A stretch of DNA of 64,000 bases from Liopterus haemorrhoidalis (GCA_963971575.1 OZ020622.1:10516279-10580278); one strand, 5' to 3'; numbered from the stretch's first letter, positions 11,666-22,338 are shown. Program-made: numbers and translations. Notes: generated by a model from the letters alone, not told the origin.

Positions 11666-11805
11666 ACCTAGAGCTTACAAGTTTTTATACAAAACTAACA
11701 ATTTGAAATAAAATTAGAAACAATCTATACATCAATATTAGCAGCGTATCTATCTAATAGGATATATTTAAATGTAGAAAAAATTTAGTAGTTATAGGCT
11801 ATTCC

Positions 11806-12420
11806 AAACGTTAAACACCCGGAAAAAGAAATTCTTTATGAATGCTGGAGCGAAATGGAAAAACGGAATCAACAAGGAAAGCCACTATCAAAATGGGAAA
11901 AGGAAAGGAAGGAAATGTATGAATATTGTAGCTACTCAACAACAGCGGTAAGACTATAAAGAATGAATGGAAAAGAAATGGGGCACGAAGTAACAGAGCG
12001 AATGATCGACATACAACAAACGGAACAAGATACAAAAATAAGAGAATCAAGTTATAATAGCAAATATGAAAAGACCTGGACGCTAAGAAAACCACAGTAT
12101 TTGACAGAAAAAGGCAATAGAGAGAAGAAAAAAAGTGATAGCCAGATTGTGGAAATGAGGAGAGGGACAATAATTTTTGGATGAAAGAGGAAGAAAGAAC
12201 ATGTTGAATGTGCAGGGAAGGTAAGGAGACAATGGAACATTTGTTGGAAGAATGTGAAGAAATGCGACACAGAAACGAGAAAGGAAATTTTGGATGAAAC
12301 AGGAAGGGTATGAATGTATAAAAGAAGTGAAAAACAGAAGGGAGGAAATTAAGGACAGGAGTCAACGAAGATATTAATTAAAGGAGAAGGAGAGTAGATT
12401 TTAAGCCGAAAGGCGAAAAT
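11806..12420 (+). mobile_element. Non-LTR remnant (basic region and zinc knuckle)
   Basis: Reads PEKEILYECWSEMEKRNQQG, SKWEKERKEMYEYCSYSTTA, SYNSKYEKTWTLRKPQYLTE and a broken C-x2-C-x8-H-x4-C knuckle (MCREGKETMEHLLEECEEM). It is a second copy of the family at 13900-14785, with frameshifts and stops. Confidence 0.7.
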
Positions 12421-12459
12421 TATAATTATTATTAAGTAAAAGTTAATTAGTATAATGTA

Positions 12460-13106
12460 CTCCCTCCGTGCAAAAATAAGTGTGATTTTAGTTTTTTTAA
12501 TGGATTATTGAAATACTGAAATTAAATGTATCCAGAGCCGCAGTAAGGGGGGTGGAGGAGGAGATGGCCCCTAGCGCACTAAGGAAAAGGGCGCTGACGG
12601 GCTTGCTAAGGGGCGCCATTGTGAAGATGAGGACCTTTTTTTGCTCGTCACTTGGATTTTGGGAGGTCAGGGACCTTTTTTGTTTTGCTCATCGCTTAAA
12701 TTTTGAGAGGTTAAGACCTTGTTTTTATTTACCAAGGGCGCCAAAACACGGCTCTGCCCCTAGCGCAAGTTTTCCTTACTGCGGCTCTGAAAGTATCAGT
12801 AGTTATTTATTTAAATTAGTCCTCGATTTGGGTTTCTTTAACGCCATTCAATCATTACAACACAAAGAGTCCCCGTCCAGTATTGATGAACTCATTGCGG
12901 CCGTGCATAAAACATGGGATGAAATAACCGCGGAAAAACTAGATAATTTTTCATTACACTGAAGAAGTGTATGGAATTTACCATGCTTCATAGAGGAGGC
13001 ACCGATTACAAGCTTCCTCACATTTAGTTTAGTTGTGTAAATATACGTTATATATCCCTTTGCATATTTTTTTATAAAATTGGACACTTATTTGGAACGG
13101 AGGGAG
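12460..13106 (+). mobile_element. DD39D-type mariner derivative with Stowaway-like ends
   Basis: Ends CTCCCTCCGTGCAAAAATAA and (inverted) CTCCCTCCGTTCCAAATAAG with TA outside (12458-12459, 13107-13108). The interior to the right of a nested hAT MITE codes for a transposase C-terminus: LDLGFFNAIQSLQHKES, SSIDELIAAVHKTWDEITAE and, after a shift, TLKKCMEFTML with GGTDYKLPHI. DLGFF, the IDELI helix and YKLPH are features I associate with plant-type mariner (DD39D) transposases, and CTCCCTCCGT is the classic Stowaway end. The catalytic core is deleted. Confidence 0.75.
12533..12789. mobile_element. hAT MITE with minisatellite, nested in the DD39D mariner
   Basis: Ends CAGAGCCGCAGTAAGG and CCTTACTGCGGCTCTG are perfect 16-bp inverted repeats. 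The flanks AATGTATC and AAAGTATC match at 7 of 8 positions. Inside are about 2.5 units of the minisatellite (GCTCGTCACTTGGATTTTGG and AGGTCAGGGACC). Confidence 0.88.
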
Positions 13107-13899
13107 TAGTAAATAATATTTAATAATAAAAATATCTATCTATCTATTCCAAACGTTAAACGGAACTAAATGGAATTTTTGTTTAAGCCTTCCTCAAGAG
13201 CTCCAAAAACATGTGATTTTTACGTGTTTTTCTCAAAATATAAGTGATGAGCCCCCCCAAGAGCTCAAAAAACATGTGGTTGGTATTTCTTTTTTGTCAA
13301 AATACAAGTGAGTATTTTTTTAGATCATCACTTGTAGTTTAGAAATGAGAAATTTTTTAATAATTTAAATAATTTCGTCTTCTGAACCCCCCCAAGAAAA
13401 ATACCTTGGTGCACGCCTTGAGTGAGACCATAAGTCAACTTAAGGCTCAAGAAGAGAGAGAATGAAAGTCTTATATTCGTGCAAGGCTACAGTCATCTTA
13501 GTAAAATGTCATTGACGTGTTAAAAATTTTAAAATTCAACTCCTTCAATGTATTTTATTGTTATTATATTACGATATATCCCTGACATGTTTCAAAATCT
13601 TTGTGTTTTATGTTAATTATCATCTCAATGACTAGTTTCCATTTATATGTAATTAAGGATATTCTTTTAATTGCAATTTTATTTTATATTTACGTAAAAA
13701 ACAGATAAATCTATTCAAGCTTAAGACTAGGTAATTCGTCTCCTTTGTGCCTATTTTCCGTATATAAATGCATCTATCTTGCTTGTATATTCATCGAATC
13801 CATCTAACCAGGTTTCTGATTTTCTGCTGCCAATATGCTTGTTTTTTTAAAAAACGAAGTAAAGTCCTATTACACATGTTATAGGCACATTCTAGATTA
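13107..13899. other. No gene seen
   Basis: Contains TATC-rich microsatellite (13134-13147) and a C-run region (13200-13400) with AAGAGCTCCAAAAACATGTG repeated once in altered form about 70 bp on. No coding. Confidence 0.4.
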
Positions 13900-14785
13900 T
13901 TAAACAAAAAGGCCATGATAGCCTTACCGGAAGTATGGAGTATAGGAGAGAGAAAATTCAAGGGAGACTTCAGAATACGTATGCTCAAGTACGAGGCATT
14001 AATTAAAAATATAATAATGTATGGAGCAGAAGTATGGGGATGAGAGGAAAGGAAACAGGTAGAAGGGGTGCCTAAAATGGATGTTGGGGTTAGACATAAA
14101 TAAACCAACATGCGTTGCGTTGGAGGAAACAAAAATGAAGAAAATAAAAATAGGAGCAGTCAGAAAAGCCATACAATTTGAAGAGAATATAATCAGACAT
14201 CCGGAAAAAGAAATTCTGTATGGATGCTAGAGGGAAATGTAAAAAGGGTTCAACAAGAAAAGCTGCTATCGAGATGGGAAAAGGAAAGGAAGAGAATGAA
14301 TGAATATTGTGGTTGCTCAACAACAGTGGTAAGGTTACAAAGAATAAATGGAGCACGAAGTAACAGAACGCATGACCAACAAACGGAACAGGAAAGAAAA
14401 AATAAAAGAGTACAACAGCACATATGAAAAGACCTGGACACTAAGCAAACCACAATATGTGACAGAAAAGGGAAGCAGAGAGAAGAAAAAAGTGATAGCA
14501 GGATTTAGATGTGGAAATGAGGAGAGACACAACAATTTTTGGATGAAAGAAGAAGAAAGAACTTGTAGAATGTGTAGACAAGGCAAAGACACAATCGAAC
14601 ATTTGTTGGAAAAATGTGGAGAAATAAGAAGTAAATCGGAAACGAGAAAGGAACTTTTGGAGGAATCAGGAAGAGGGTATGAATGGATGAAAGAAGTGAA
14701 AAACATAAGAGAGGAAATTAAGGAAAGAGTCAAAGACAACAATAAAAAGAGAAGGAAAATAATATATAAGAAAATTATATAATTA
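13900..14785 (+). mobile_element. Non-LTR retrotransposon 3' part, zinc-knuckle type
   Basis: Reads KAMIALPEVWSIGERKFKGD, IIMYGAEVWG and ALEETKMKKIKIGAVRKAIQ, then after stops an open stretch 14348-14782 with VIAGFRCGNEERHNNFWMKE and RTCRMCRQGKDTIEHLLEKC. MYGAEVWGW and the C-x2-C-x8-H-x4-C knuckle identify the post-RT part of a non-LTR family common in insect genomes. Several stops before 14350. Confidence 0.75.
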
Positions 14786-14789
14786 ATAT

Positions 14790-15224
14790 TACGTTAATAC
14801 AAGGGCTGCCATCTGGCAAATTATGCTTCTATCGTAAAGTTTGACATTTTTGACGGTATAGGTACTCAGAACGTTTTGATATACGAGCACTATTTGTGTT
14901 GTTTACAGTAATTTAAAAAAAATGGGGGTGATTATTCAAATATAATTGTTTAATTCATTTTTTTTAATATAAATTATATACAATAAATAATTATAATTTA
15001 TAATAAATAAAATTTTCCAATCACAGATAATTAACTTATATTATTAAAAGGAACATTATTAAAATCACAGTATTTTTTAAAATGAATTCACAATTTATTC
15101 ATTAAAATTACTCAGTAGAAAACTTTTTATATTTTTCCGAACAATGGATCTTTTTGAGTAGATCTTTTTGGCTTTGACGCATTTTATAAAAATCCGCACA
15201 GTTTTCTACATAATTTATTTTATT
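14790..15224. other. No gene seen
   Basis: Very AT-rich, no open frame and no recognisable repeat end. Confidence 0.4.
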
Positions 15225-15480
15225 TATTTTTTTAAATTTTTATTTATTTTACATCGGCCCATTTCTGCAACGAGGCTAATCGCCGATGCCAGGGGGCGAG
15301 TTCCTACACCTGGCTGAGGGGTGAATGATTGTGAAAATGGGAGTAATGTAAACATATTATTCTCGCCCGAATAATATCACCAACGGGAAATTGAACTAGC
15401 AACCTCACAATTCAGACTTTTAAACAGTCAAAACTGCACGATTTAACGAGCTCGGCCACTAGGTTGGCTTATTTAGTTTA
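15225..15480 (-). mobile_element. tRNA-derived SINE (Leu/Ser-type head)
   Basis: On the minus strand a box A-like TGGCCGAGCTCGTTAAATCG near 15460-15440 and a box B-like GGTTGCTAGTTCAATTTCCC at 15404-15385 are followed by a 100-bp body and a TA-rich tail at 15225-15250. The wide A-to-B distance suits a tRNA with a long variable arm. Confidence 0.6.
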
Positions 15481-15644
15481 ATCAGTAATATTGCTTTTAA
15501 TGTGTCTACATCAAGTCTTGTCCAAAATCTGTTCATCAAGGAAAATACCCTTTCGGTAGTTTTGTTTTAGTTCAAGTCTTGTAAAAATTATTTTAGTTGA
15601 AATATATTAAAAATAAATATTGAAAACAAGAACCTTTTCTAAAA

Positions 15645-15753
15645 TTCGGGAGAAAAAACCCAAATTCAGGACAAATATTGCCTCTGAAAAAAACGGGACG
15701 CAAGGCGGAATTTCGGGACTGTCTCGGCAAATTCGGGACGTATGGTCACCTTA
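15645..15753. mobile_element. Fragment of the TAGGGTGACCATT MITE family
   Basis: TCGGGACGTATGGTCACCTTA at 15733-15753 resembles the end GCGGGATGAATGGTCACCCTA of the MITE at 1211-1427. Internal CGGGAC motifs repeat. The opposite end was not found. Confidence 0.45.
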
Positions 15754-15845
15754 ATAATATAAATATAAAATATTTAAATAATAATTGTTGAGTTAACGTG
15801 AAGTTTAGGATAAGGTAAACTTAAAGAGATTCTTTACTTCACAAA

Positions 15846-15909
15846 TTATTTTATTTTCACTATACGTACATTTCGGCTACGAAGTAGCCATCTTCAGTAG
15901 TTGAATAAA
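15846..15909 (-). ncRNA. Hammerhead-ribozyme-like motif
   Basis: On the minus strand: CTGAAGA, a 6-bp stem GGCTAC/GTAGCC with a TTC loop, then GAAA, a short ATGTACGTAT self-pairing segment followed by A, and GTGAAAATAAAA that can pair with TTTTATTCAAC upstream of CTGAAGA. This is the CUGANGA / stem II / GAAA / short stem III / UH layout of the minimal hammerheads reported in Penelope-like elements. No Penelope reverse transcriptase is visible nearby. Folding was done by eye. Confidence 0.45.
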
Positions 15910-16005
15910 ACTGGCTGAATAAAATAGAAAGTAGTTGAATAAAATATTTAATAATAAAAATATCTATAATCTATCATATAATCATATCATATAATCTATT
16001 AAGTA

Positions 16006-16030
16006 TATCTATCTATCTATCTATCTATCT
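16006..16030. repeat. (TATC)n microsatellite
   Basis: About six TATC units. Confidence 0.85.
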
Positions 16031-16429
16031 GCTTGGCAAGTCATAGAATCGATTACCAGAAACTACAAATATTTGTTAATAAATGTTTATGAATTATAGT
16101 AGGCGTTTACTAGCCAAATATTATGACTAATAAAGACAACTCACATAACTAAGCGAGATTAGATCGACAATTAAGAAGCGCAAATAGAAGTAGATTAGTC
16201 ATACCCTTTACAGGGCTGCATTTAGAGTTGTTGGTACAAAATCTTAATTGCAGCTCTTTCTCAAAGATAAAACCAAATAATACTAATTTATGTAACAATA
16301 ACAACAGCAGCTAGAAAAAAATATTCTGTTGCAGGAAAACAACAAAGTAAACAATAAATTATATAAAGAGTACAACGCATTATAATTATGTACGCCTGAA
16401 GATCAATACAAGTATAATTTAAAACAGAT

Positions 16430-16745
16430 TTACTTTTCTTGCTTAGCTTGTAGAAAAGTCTTTCGTGATGACATCTAAACCTAAAGATTGACCATCATTT
16501 TTTATGGAAATAAGAGCCAAATTATTTAACCTTTCTTGTCCCACAGAAGCTTGAAGGTAACTCTTAATGTAACTTTAAATATGACCTTTCTCCACTTGCT
16601 ACTGATACAGCTGCATCTAGTATTATCTTAAACAAGCAAATATATTAGGAAATAAACTAGATAAATTATTTTTGTAAATCACTACCGACAGAAAGTTTGA
16701 GGCAGGTACTGCATTTTTAGAAATAGCTAAATAAATAAATCTTTT
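16430..16745 (-). mobile_element. hAT-like transposase C-terminal (dimerisation) remnant
   Basis: Minus-strand frames give PASNFLSVV, SVASGERSYLKL and, with shifts, GQERLNNLALISIKNDGQSL and DVITKDFSTS. VASxERSFSKLKLIK followed by RLxxLALISI is the hAT C-terminal dimerisation motif of the ZMYM/TTF-type group. Frameshifted and partial. Confidence 0.6.
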
Positions 16746-16809
16746 CAAGTCAAATTTGTACTATTATGGTTACATGAATTAAACATTTTTGATCAACAAT
16801 TTCAAATTA

Positions 16810-17839
16810 AAAATACATTTTGCTTCATCAAAATAACCTCCTCGATTCTTTATTATGGCTGCACAGATCTTCGGCATACAATTAATTAATTTACGCAGTT
16901 TTACGGGTTGTATTGCGTTCCATTTTACTTGCAACATGTGCTAAAAGTTTTCTATAGAAGACGGCTGCTGTTTTCGTACATCTCTGTCAAATTCTTCCCA
17001 TAGTAACTCGATCGGAATAAGATCTGGTGACTGTAGTGGCCATTCCATTATTTTTAGAACTTTAGAAGTTAAATAGTTTTCACAGATTTTGCTGGTATGT
17101 TTTGGATAATTATCATGCATAAAAACATACTGATTGGAAAATAATCTCTCACCAGATGGTAGTACTTGATGCTCTAAAATGTCTTTATAAATTTCATTTG
17201 TCATTATCCCCTCGATTCTATGTAAAATTCCAACGTTTTCTCCCCCAAAACATCCCCAAACAGTGACAGATCCACCCCATGTTTTACTGTTGGTACCAAA
17301 CATTCTTCAGAATACCTTTCTCACGCATATCTTCGAACGAAAACACGGCGTTTTGAACCGAAAAGTTCAAATTTTGACTCATCTGTCCAAAGGACGTTCT
17401 TCCATTGTTCGATTGACCAATTTTTATGTTTTCTAGCCCAGTTTAACCTTTTTGTCTTATTAACTGGTCTTAATAAGGGTTTACGAGCGGCTACACGTCC
17501 ATGAAAGCCGAATTGCTTCAGTCGATCTTTGACAGTGGCTAATCTTAACATCATTGAACTGACTGTACACAGATCCGATTTTTTCGGCGTTGTACCTTCT
17601 ATTTGATAGGAAAATCTTTTTTATTTCTCTATCCTGTAATTTACTAGTTTTTCTAGGTCTCCTAGAGCGTTTTTTACTTGCATGGGTACCATTTTCTTCG
17701 TATCGTTGCAATGTCCTTTGCACACAACTTGAAATTTTCATTTTTTTTTTTTTGCAATTTGGACTTGCGAATAGCTTTCTTCATGATAAACGAGAATTAT
17801 TTCTTTTTCGGCAGTGCTTAATTCTCCTCGCTTACCCAT
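16810..17839 (-). mobile_element. Tc1-like transposase, frameshifted
   Basis: Starts MGKRGELSTAEKEIILVYHE at 17839. It continues with SCVQRTLQRYEENGTHASKK (helix-turn-helix), RKPLLRPVNKTKRLNWARKH, NVLWTDESKFELFGSKRRVF (first Asp), SVTVWGCFGG, YVFMHDNYPKHTSKICENYL (second Asp), and SPDLIPIELLW, whose Glu is the third catalytic residue (Tc1 DD34E pattern). The end AIIKNRGG is near 16840. At least two frameshifts at 17480-17560 and 17305-17320. No terminal repeat was seen; upstream it abuts an LTR-like segment. Confidence 0.85.
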
Positions 17840-17869
17840 TTTTAATTGAAAAATAAAATTTCACTTGGC

Positions 17870-17887
17870 GCCCCACGTTGAGCGCCA
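17870..17887 (-). other. tRNA-Lys(1,2)-type primer binding site
   Basis: The minus strand reads TGGCGCTCAACGTGGGGC, one base different from the sequence complementary to the 3' end of tRNA-Lys(1,2) that primes several retroelements. It lies just inside the LTR-like end and 31 bp upstream of the Tc1-type ATG. Confidence 0.6.
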
Positions 17888-17890
17888 GAA

Positions 17891-18167
17891 TGTAAAAATC
17901 GTGGTAAAATAAAGACATTTAAAAAAAATACTTTTCATTTATTAATTTACGTCAAGTCAACAAAACCAAAATATAAAGCTACTATTGTTCTAATATACAG
18001 ACATAAATTTTAGGCTGAGGCTGCATAATAATGCGGTGACATCATGTCGTAAAGTTTTCATATAAGATAAAATACTTATGCTGAAGTAGTTCTTTTCTGG
18101 CTATGACTGAATAAAGATGTTTAAAGCCTATGTATGAGTTTTATTTAAAAAAACTCATATTCCAACA
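17891..18167 (-). mobile_element. LTR-like segment (solo LTR with adjacent PBS)
   Basis: A 277-bp minus-strand segment opens TGTTGG at 18167 and closes ACA at 17891, contains AATAAA, and is followed after 3 nt by an 18-bp tRNA-Lys-type primer binding site. No second LTR and no gag/pol were found in the window. The LTR assignment rests on TG...CA ends plus the PBS. Confidence 0.55.
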
Positions 18168-18575
18168 CCATCCATGTACATTACTGAGAATTTTTCAGAT
18201 GATTAGATTACTCCCTCTGGAAAATAGGGAAATAAGGTCGGTGACAAACGTTTTTTTGAAAAATATCTGGCGAAAATAAAATTAAAAAAATATTTATCGC
18301 AATTAAAAATTTGTTAGTTTATCCACGCATTAAGACATTTTATTCGATAACCCAATAAATATTTATTTATTTTATTTATTTATTTATTTTTTTCTTTTAG
18401 TAAATACATATTTGTTTATATTTTTCCCGCGTGTTTTTTTGAACATTTTTAGTTTTCCAATATGTGGGTCAAATAGTTGTACCAGCATGCCAAATTTCTA
18501 GCTATTTGGCCACAATTCTATCGAACAGCCGGACACATGAGTGTTTTTTGGTCATACCTACAAAACCCTAAAAAA
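18168..18575 (+). repeat. Dispersed repeat B, copy 1
   Basis: Runs from ATGTACATTACTGAGAATTT to TTTTTGGTCATACCTACAAA and matches 56651-57060 in order: GTGGGTCAAATAGTTGTA, TTGGCCACAATTCTATCGAA, then a CAG-rich stretch. The LTR-like segment lies at its left edge. Confidence 0.6.
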
Positions 18576-19784
18576 ACCGCGTAAAAAATGAGTGTATGTC
18601 GAATATCAATAATTTGAACTTTTTTGAAAAATAAAATTCATATAGTACGCCACTGTAAAACAATATGTTTATTTCAATACGAAATTGGGCGTAAAATTAT
18701 ATCCCGCCCCATTAAAATGTTAAATTGTAATTTAAAATTACTCCAACAATTGAACTCTATTGTTCCAACAATAAAGATGTTCTTTTGTGACGTCATGTTT
18801 TTACTTTCGACTATACAAACCATCAAGGTTTAAAATTACTTTCTTAAAATGCAATTCTGCTTTTTAAAAGCTATAAAATAAAAATGCATCCTGGAATAAC
18901 AGATTACAACATAACATATTGTAATAATATTAACTAACAAGGTATAAGTACGCATAGTTATGCGTTCTATACCTTAACCTACTTTATTTTTTGTTTCCCA
19001 ATTCCTCTAAATATAGTCAACAATATTAATCGTGAAAGCTGTGGTTTTAATTTTATTTTTTATGAATTCATTAGAAATACCTTGAAAATACAAACTGGCT
19101 TTTACGTACTTACCTATTATAAATGCATTTTAACATTCCAAAAGCATCACTGGGGATTTAATTTATTATGCACTAAAAGAATTATCAAAAGAAACAATTA
19201 TTGACCTGTTGTATTAGTCATATTTTAATCACAGGTAGGTTTATTTTATCACTAGATAATAGGTGAAAGCAAATAAACTCTTGAATATCACGTGAACAAC
19301 TAAACACGCACGAACAACATAGCTATAGCCTCGAAACTAAAATATATGAAGTCATACTGGTGGTATGTATACTAGAAGTAACTGTTACCAAGCAACCGTG
19401 AAAGTTTGCGTCATAATTTTCAAATAAACCGCCAAAACAACAATTACCAACTAAAAAACAACAAGAAAACAACAATCCACTACCACAACATTCAAATCTC
19501 ATTGTTGTGACAATGTAAATCAATAATCAAAACAATAAACTAGTTTAAATCGTTAAATATAACATAAAAATAGTTTAATTAATGTATTTAAACATTTATT
19601 AGTTTGTTTAAAGTAATATTTAAGCATTTATATTCAATTTAAAAGCATTTAGCACCAAATGTGACATTCCCGCCAATTCCTAATACACAAAATCTGATTG
19701 GTTCCGCCATTTTGCGAAATACAGTAGCGCTCCTATTGTTAGATTTCTAGTACTATAACTTCTGGTGTTTGCAGTTATTTAAAA
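18576..19784. other. No gene seen; upstream region of the ZAD gene
   Basis: AT-rich. A 66-codon cysteine-rich minus-strand frame at 19323-19523 has no recognisable domain. The last 120 bp (CCGCCAATTCC, GATTGGTTCCGCCATTTTG) are locally GC-richer and may be promoter sequence; ATTGG is a CCAAT-box complement. Confidence 0.4.
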
Positions 19785-20418
19785 ATGTCCAAGTTGAATA
19801 AAAATGAAAAACTGTGTAGAATTTGTTTAAAAGATGACAAATTTAAAATATCAATATTTTGTGAATATGCTGAAAAAGCTAATATACATTCACGTATTCA
19901 AAAATATCTAAAAATTGATATAAAACAAAATGAATGTTATCCAAAATATATATGTTATCAATGTGTTTCTAATCTTGAATTTGTTGAAAATTTTATAAAT
20001 AAAGCACATACATCTCAAAAAACTATAAAAGGAAAGGATGGTACTGAAACATTTTATGAGGATGATAGTTTACAAACTCCACCTCATGATTTTATAAAAA
20101 CTGATAAAATGAGTCGCCATTTTGGGAGTGGATTTGGACAGAAAATGGATTTCTGTAAATCCAAAGTTACTGTACCTAAAATTAAAAGTTTTTTTAGTGA
20201 TGATGAAGGTAATTTTATTATAAATTATTGTGTTTTGTTATTAATTATATATTTTAGATTCTAGTCCTGAGTGCAAGAAACCAAAGACAATGGATTCTAA
20301 CAGAGATGAAGTAAAAATGAAAGGAGGTTCTTCAGAAAAGGTCAAAACTGTTGAGAAGAAGCTATCTCTAATCAGGAGTTATAATGACAAATTTAAGGGA
20401 ATGAGAAAACCTTCCTAA
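19785..20418 (+). CDS. ZAD-domain protein without C2H2 fingers, two exons
   Basis: Exon 1 is 19785-20208, an intron of only 49 bp covers 20209-20257 (GTAATT donor, TTTTAG acceptor), and exon 2 is 20258-20418 ending in TAA. The product has 194 residues. Residues 11-60 hold a zinc-finger-associated domain: C11-R-I-C14 and C57-Y-Q-C60 as metal ligands, with the aromatic/acidic helix after the second pair. ZADs dimerise and normally sit at the front of insect C2H2 transcription factors, but this protein ends in Lys/Ser-rich sequence (KTVEKKLSLIRSYNDKFKG) with no fingers. It could act as a stand-alone dimer partner or be a degenerate family member. The start is the first ATG of a long frame. An AATAAA lies at 20486-20491, about 70 bp past the stop. 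If the intron is not removed, the frame instead ends in hydrophobic residues at 20264. Confidence 0.82.
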
Positions 20419-20485
20419 ATTTAAGTATATTTTAATATTAAACAACTTAATTGTAAAATAATGTATTTACATATAATTAAAATAT

Positions 20486-20491
20486 AATAAA
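20486..20491 (+). terminator. AATAAA polyadenylation signal of the ZAD gene
   Basis: This hexamer lies 68 bp after the stop codon on the coding strand, followed by sequence unrelated to the gene. Distance and strand fit; it is a candidate only. Confidence 0.5.
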
Positions 20492-20782
20492 AGTACCTAT
20501 TTAGCCAAACTCAGCCATTTTGTTTAGTTACGTGAAACAGGTGAATAGGAAAAAATTCGGATGGTAAAATGACGAATATGTGGTAATGCTATGGGCGGAA
20601 CCAGGGAGGAGCTATCCACCCCCGGAACATTTTAGAAAAGAGGTTTAGGAGGAGTTATAAATAGTGTAGCTTATTGGAATCAGGAATAATGTTATTATTC
20701 CCATTTTGTTACCACTTTCGAGAAGGAGCCGTATAGGCTGCACAGAAAAAATGTCGTTTATTGAGAAGTGACGGGCTGTAAT

Positions 20783-21975
20783 ATACTAACTGGTGGCCAA
20801 ATTATTATACTCAAAACTGCAGTTCAGTTTGAACTTATTACGTATATTTTAGTTTTGAATAAGCTAATAATCTACACATTCTGCATAATTTACACAAGAA
20901 ACGTTCGGCATAAAGTTTTTGTGTGGTCTGTGCTGCACGAAGATCGTTCGGCAAATATCGTGCAGTGCAGTTTGTGTTGCACAATCGTCACAAGTTCAGA
21001 TCTTGCGGCATAGTGTTTTTCGCGGTAAAAATATGTTATTATTTCTACAAAACAATATGAGTGAAAACAATCAAGATATCATTGTTTATGTCTACAGCAT
21101 TTGCAAAATAAATAATACAGACATGAACCTCATGATGGAACATGTAAATACACACAAAGACTTAAAATTTTCTGGATGCAAGCGGAAATGTACTTTAAAT
21201 TGATTTGTAGTCATGTTTGGAACAGTACTCACTGCATATTTAAATACATTTTCGAAAATATTTTCTGGTTTAGAAAATTCTTCTGAATTGTCTTCCTCAT
21301 CAAATAAAATTTCTTTTATTGTCAACTGACAATAACTGAAGCGCCTCTAGTGATATTTTGAGAAACTGACGGTTGTAGGATAGTCGAGTTTGTGACAAGC
21401 ATGGGAATATGTTCTTAGAAGTGGAAAGACAGTTAAAGACCATTTTAGAGTGTGTTCCCGTGTGTTTCAATAAATATCACATGAAGATACCATTGAACCT
21501 GTCAAAAATATCCTACCAAAGTCAGCCATGATGTGAATGCAGTAGCGCCTCTATCGGTAGTGTCAGATGCCAATATTACTTAAAAGCATCCCAAAACCTT
21601 CATGCTTAATTTTTATGCTATCGTACAAAACAAGTGCAGGAGACAGACTTCATGTAATCAAACATTATTTGTTTATAAAAAAAAAAGGTTAGAATAACAA
21701 GAATAACTGCACAAACTGAACAAAGCGTTCGTCTTTGACTTTCTTGCACAGTGGTCACGTGACAAAAAAACTTGCACGACATAGAGTTAACACTGCACAG
21801 TTATGCCGAACGCACCTAATGTTGACAGAAGTTGTGAAAAATTATAAAAGCAGAACATATTGTAGTGTTTTTGTCTGTCATTTAAGAAATGACAAAGATA
21901 GGCATCTAAAAAAATCGTAAGATAATAAAAAATCGTCAGGTAATAAAATAATCGTAATAAAATTTTTATCTCCCT
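20783..21975 (+). mobile_element. THAP-coding repeat split by a Harbinger-like insertion
   Basis: CTAACTGGTGGCCAAATTAT with the following TTATTACGTATATTTTAG matches 33903-33972. The body resumes after 21812 with LTEVVKNYKSRTYCSVFVCH, matching the 33987 copy ([20 protein letters not shown]). C-x4-C followed by basic residues suggests the start of a THAP zinc finger, as in P-element-type and related transposases. Confidence 0.5.
20902..21812 (-). mobile_element. Harbinger-like (PIF) element remnant
   Basis: Inverted ends CGTTCGGCATAA (20902 and, inverted, 21812). The minus strand at 21325-21120 reads EEDNSEEFSKPENIF, then STVPNMTTNQFKVHFRLHPE and NFKSL, like the N-terminus of Harbinger transposases (TVPxMTxxQFxxHFR). 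The catalytic domain is absent. The flanking 3-bp duplication is not obvious. Confidence 0.5.
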
Positions 21976-22338
21976 GATTTACTTTAAAATATGTATACTT
22001 ATGTATATTGAGTCGTAGATCTCAAAAATAATCTACGTTACAAGCTACGGTTTGCCGTTTTTGAATAAATTGTAAAAAATTAGCAAAAAAAATACAGAAA
22101 ATTACCATATTTAAAAAAATACATATTAGAGGACGCTTTAAATATATTTTTTAAACTCCCCACCCTAAAACTGGTCTAAATACAATTTAAAAAAAATAAT
22201 AATAAAAAATTGGTAAAATTTCTACGAGACAATATTGTAAAACGATAATAGTCACTCACTACATATTGAGAAGTGACACGTTCGAATACGCCAACTAGTG
22301 GTCAAATTATTGTACTAAATATTACTGTACAGTTTGTC

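Noticed and set aside
12460..13106. Plant DNA contamination suggested by Stowaway-like ends
   Set aside because: The element is flanked by insect-type repeats on both sides and carries a nested MITE whose minisatellite is shared with other loci in the window, so it belongs to this genome.
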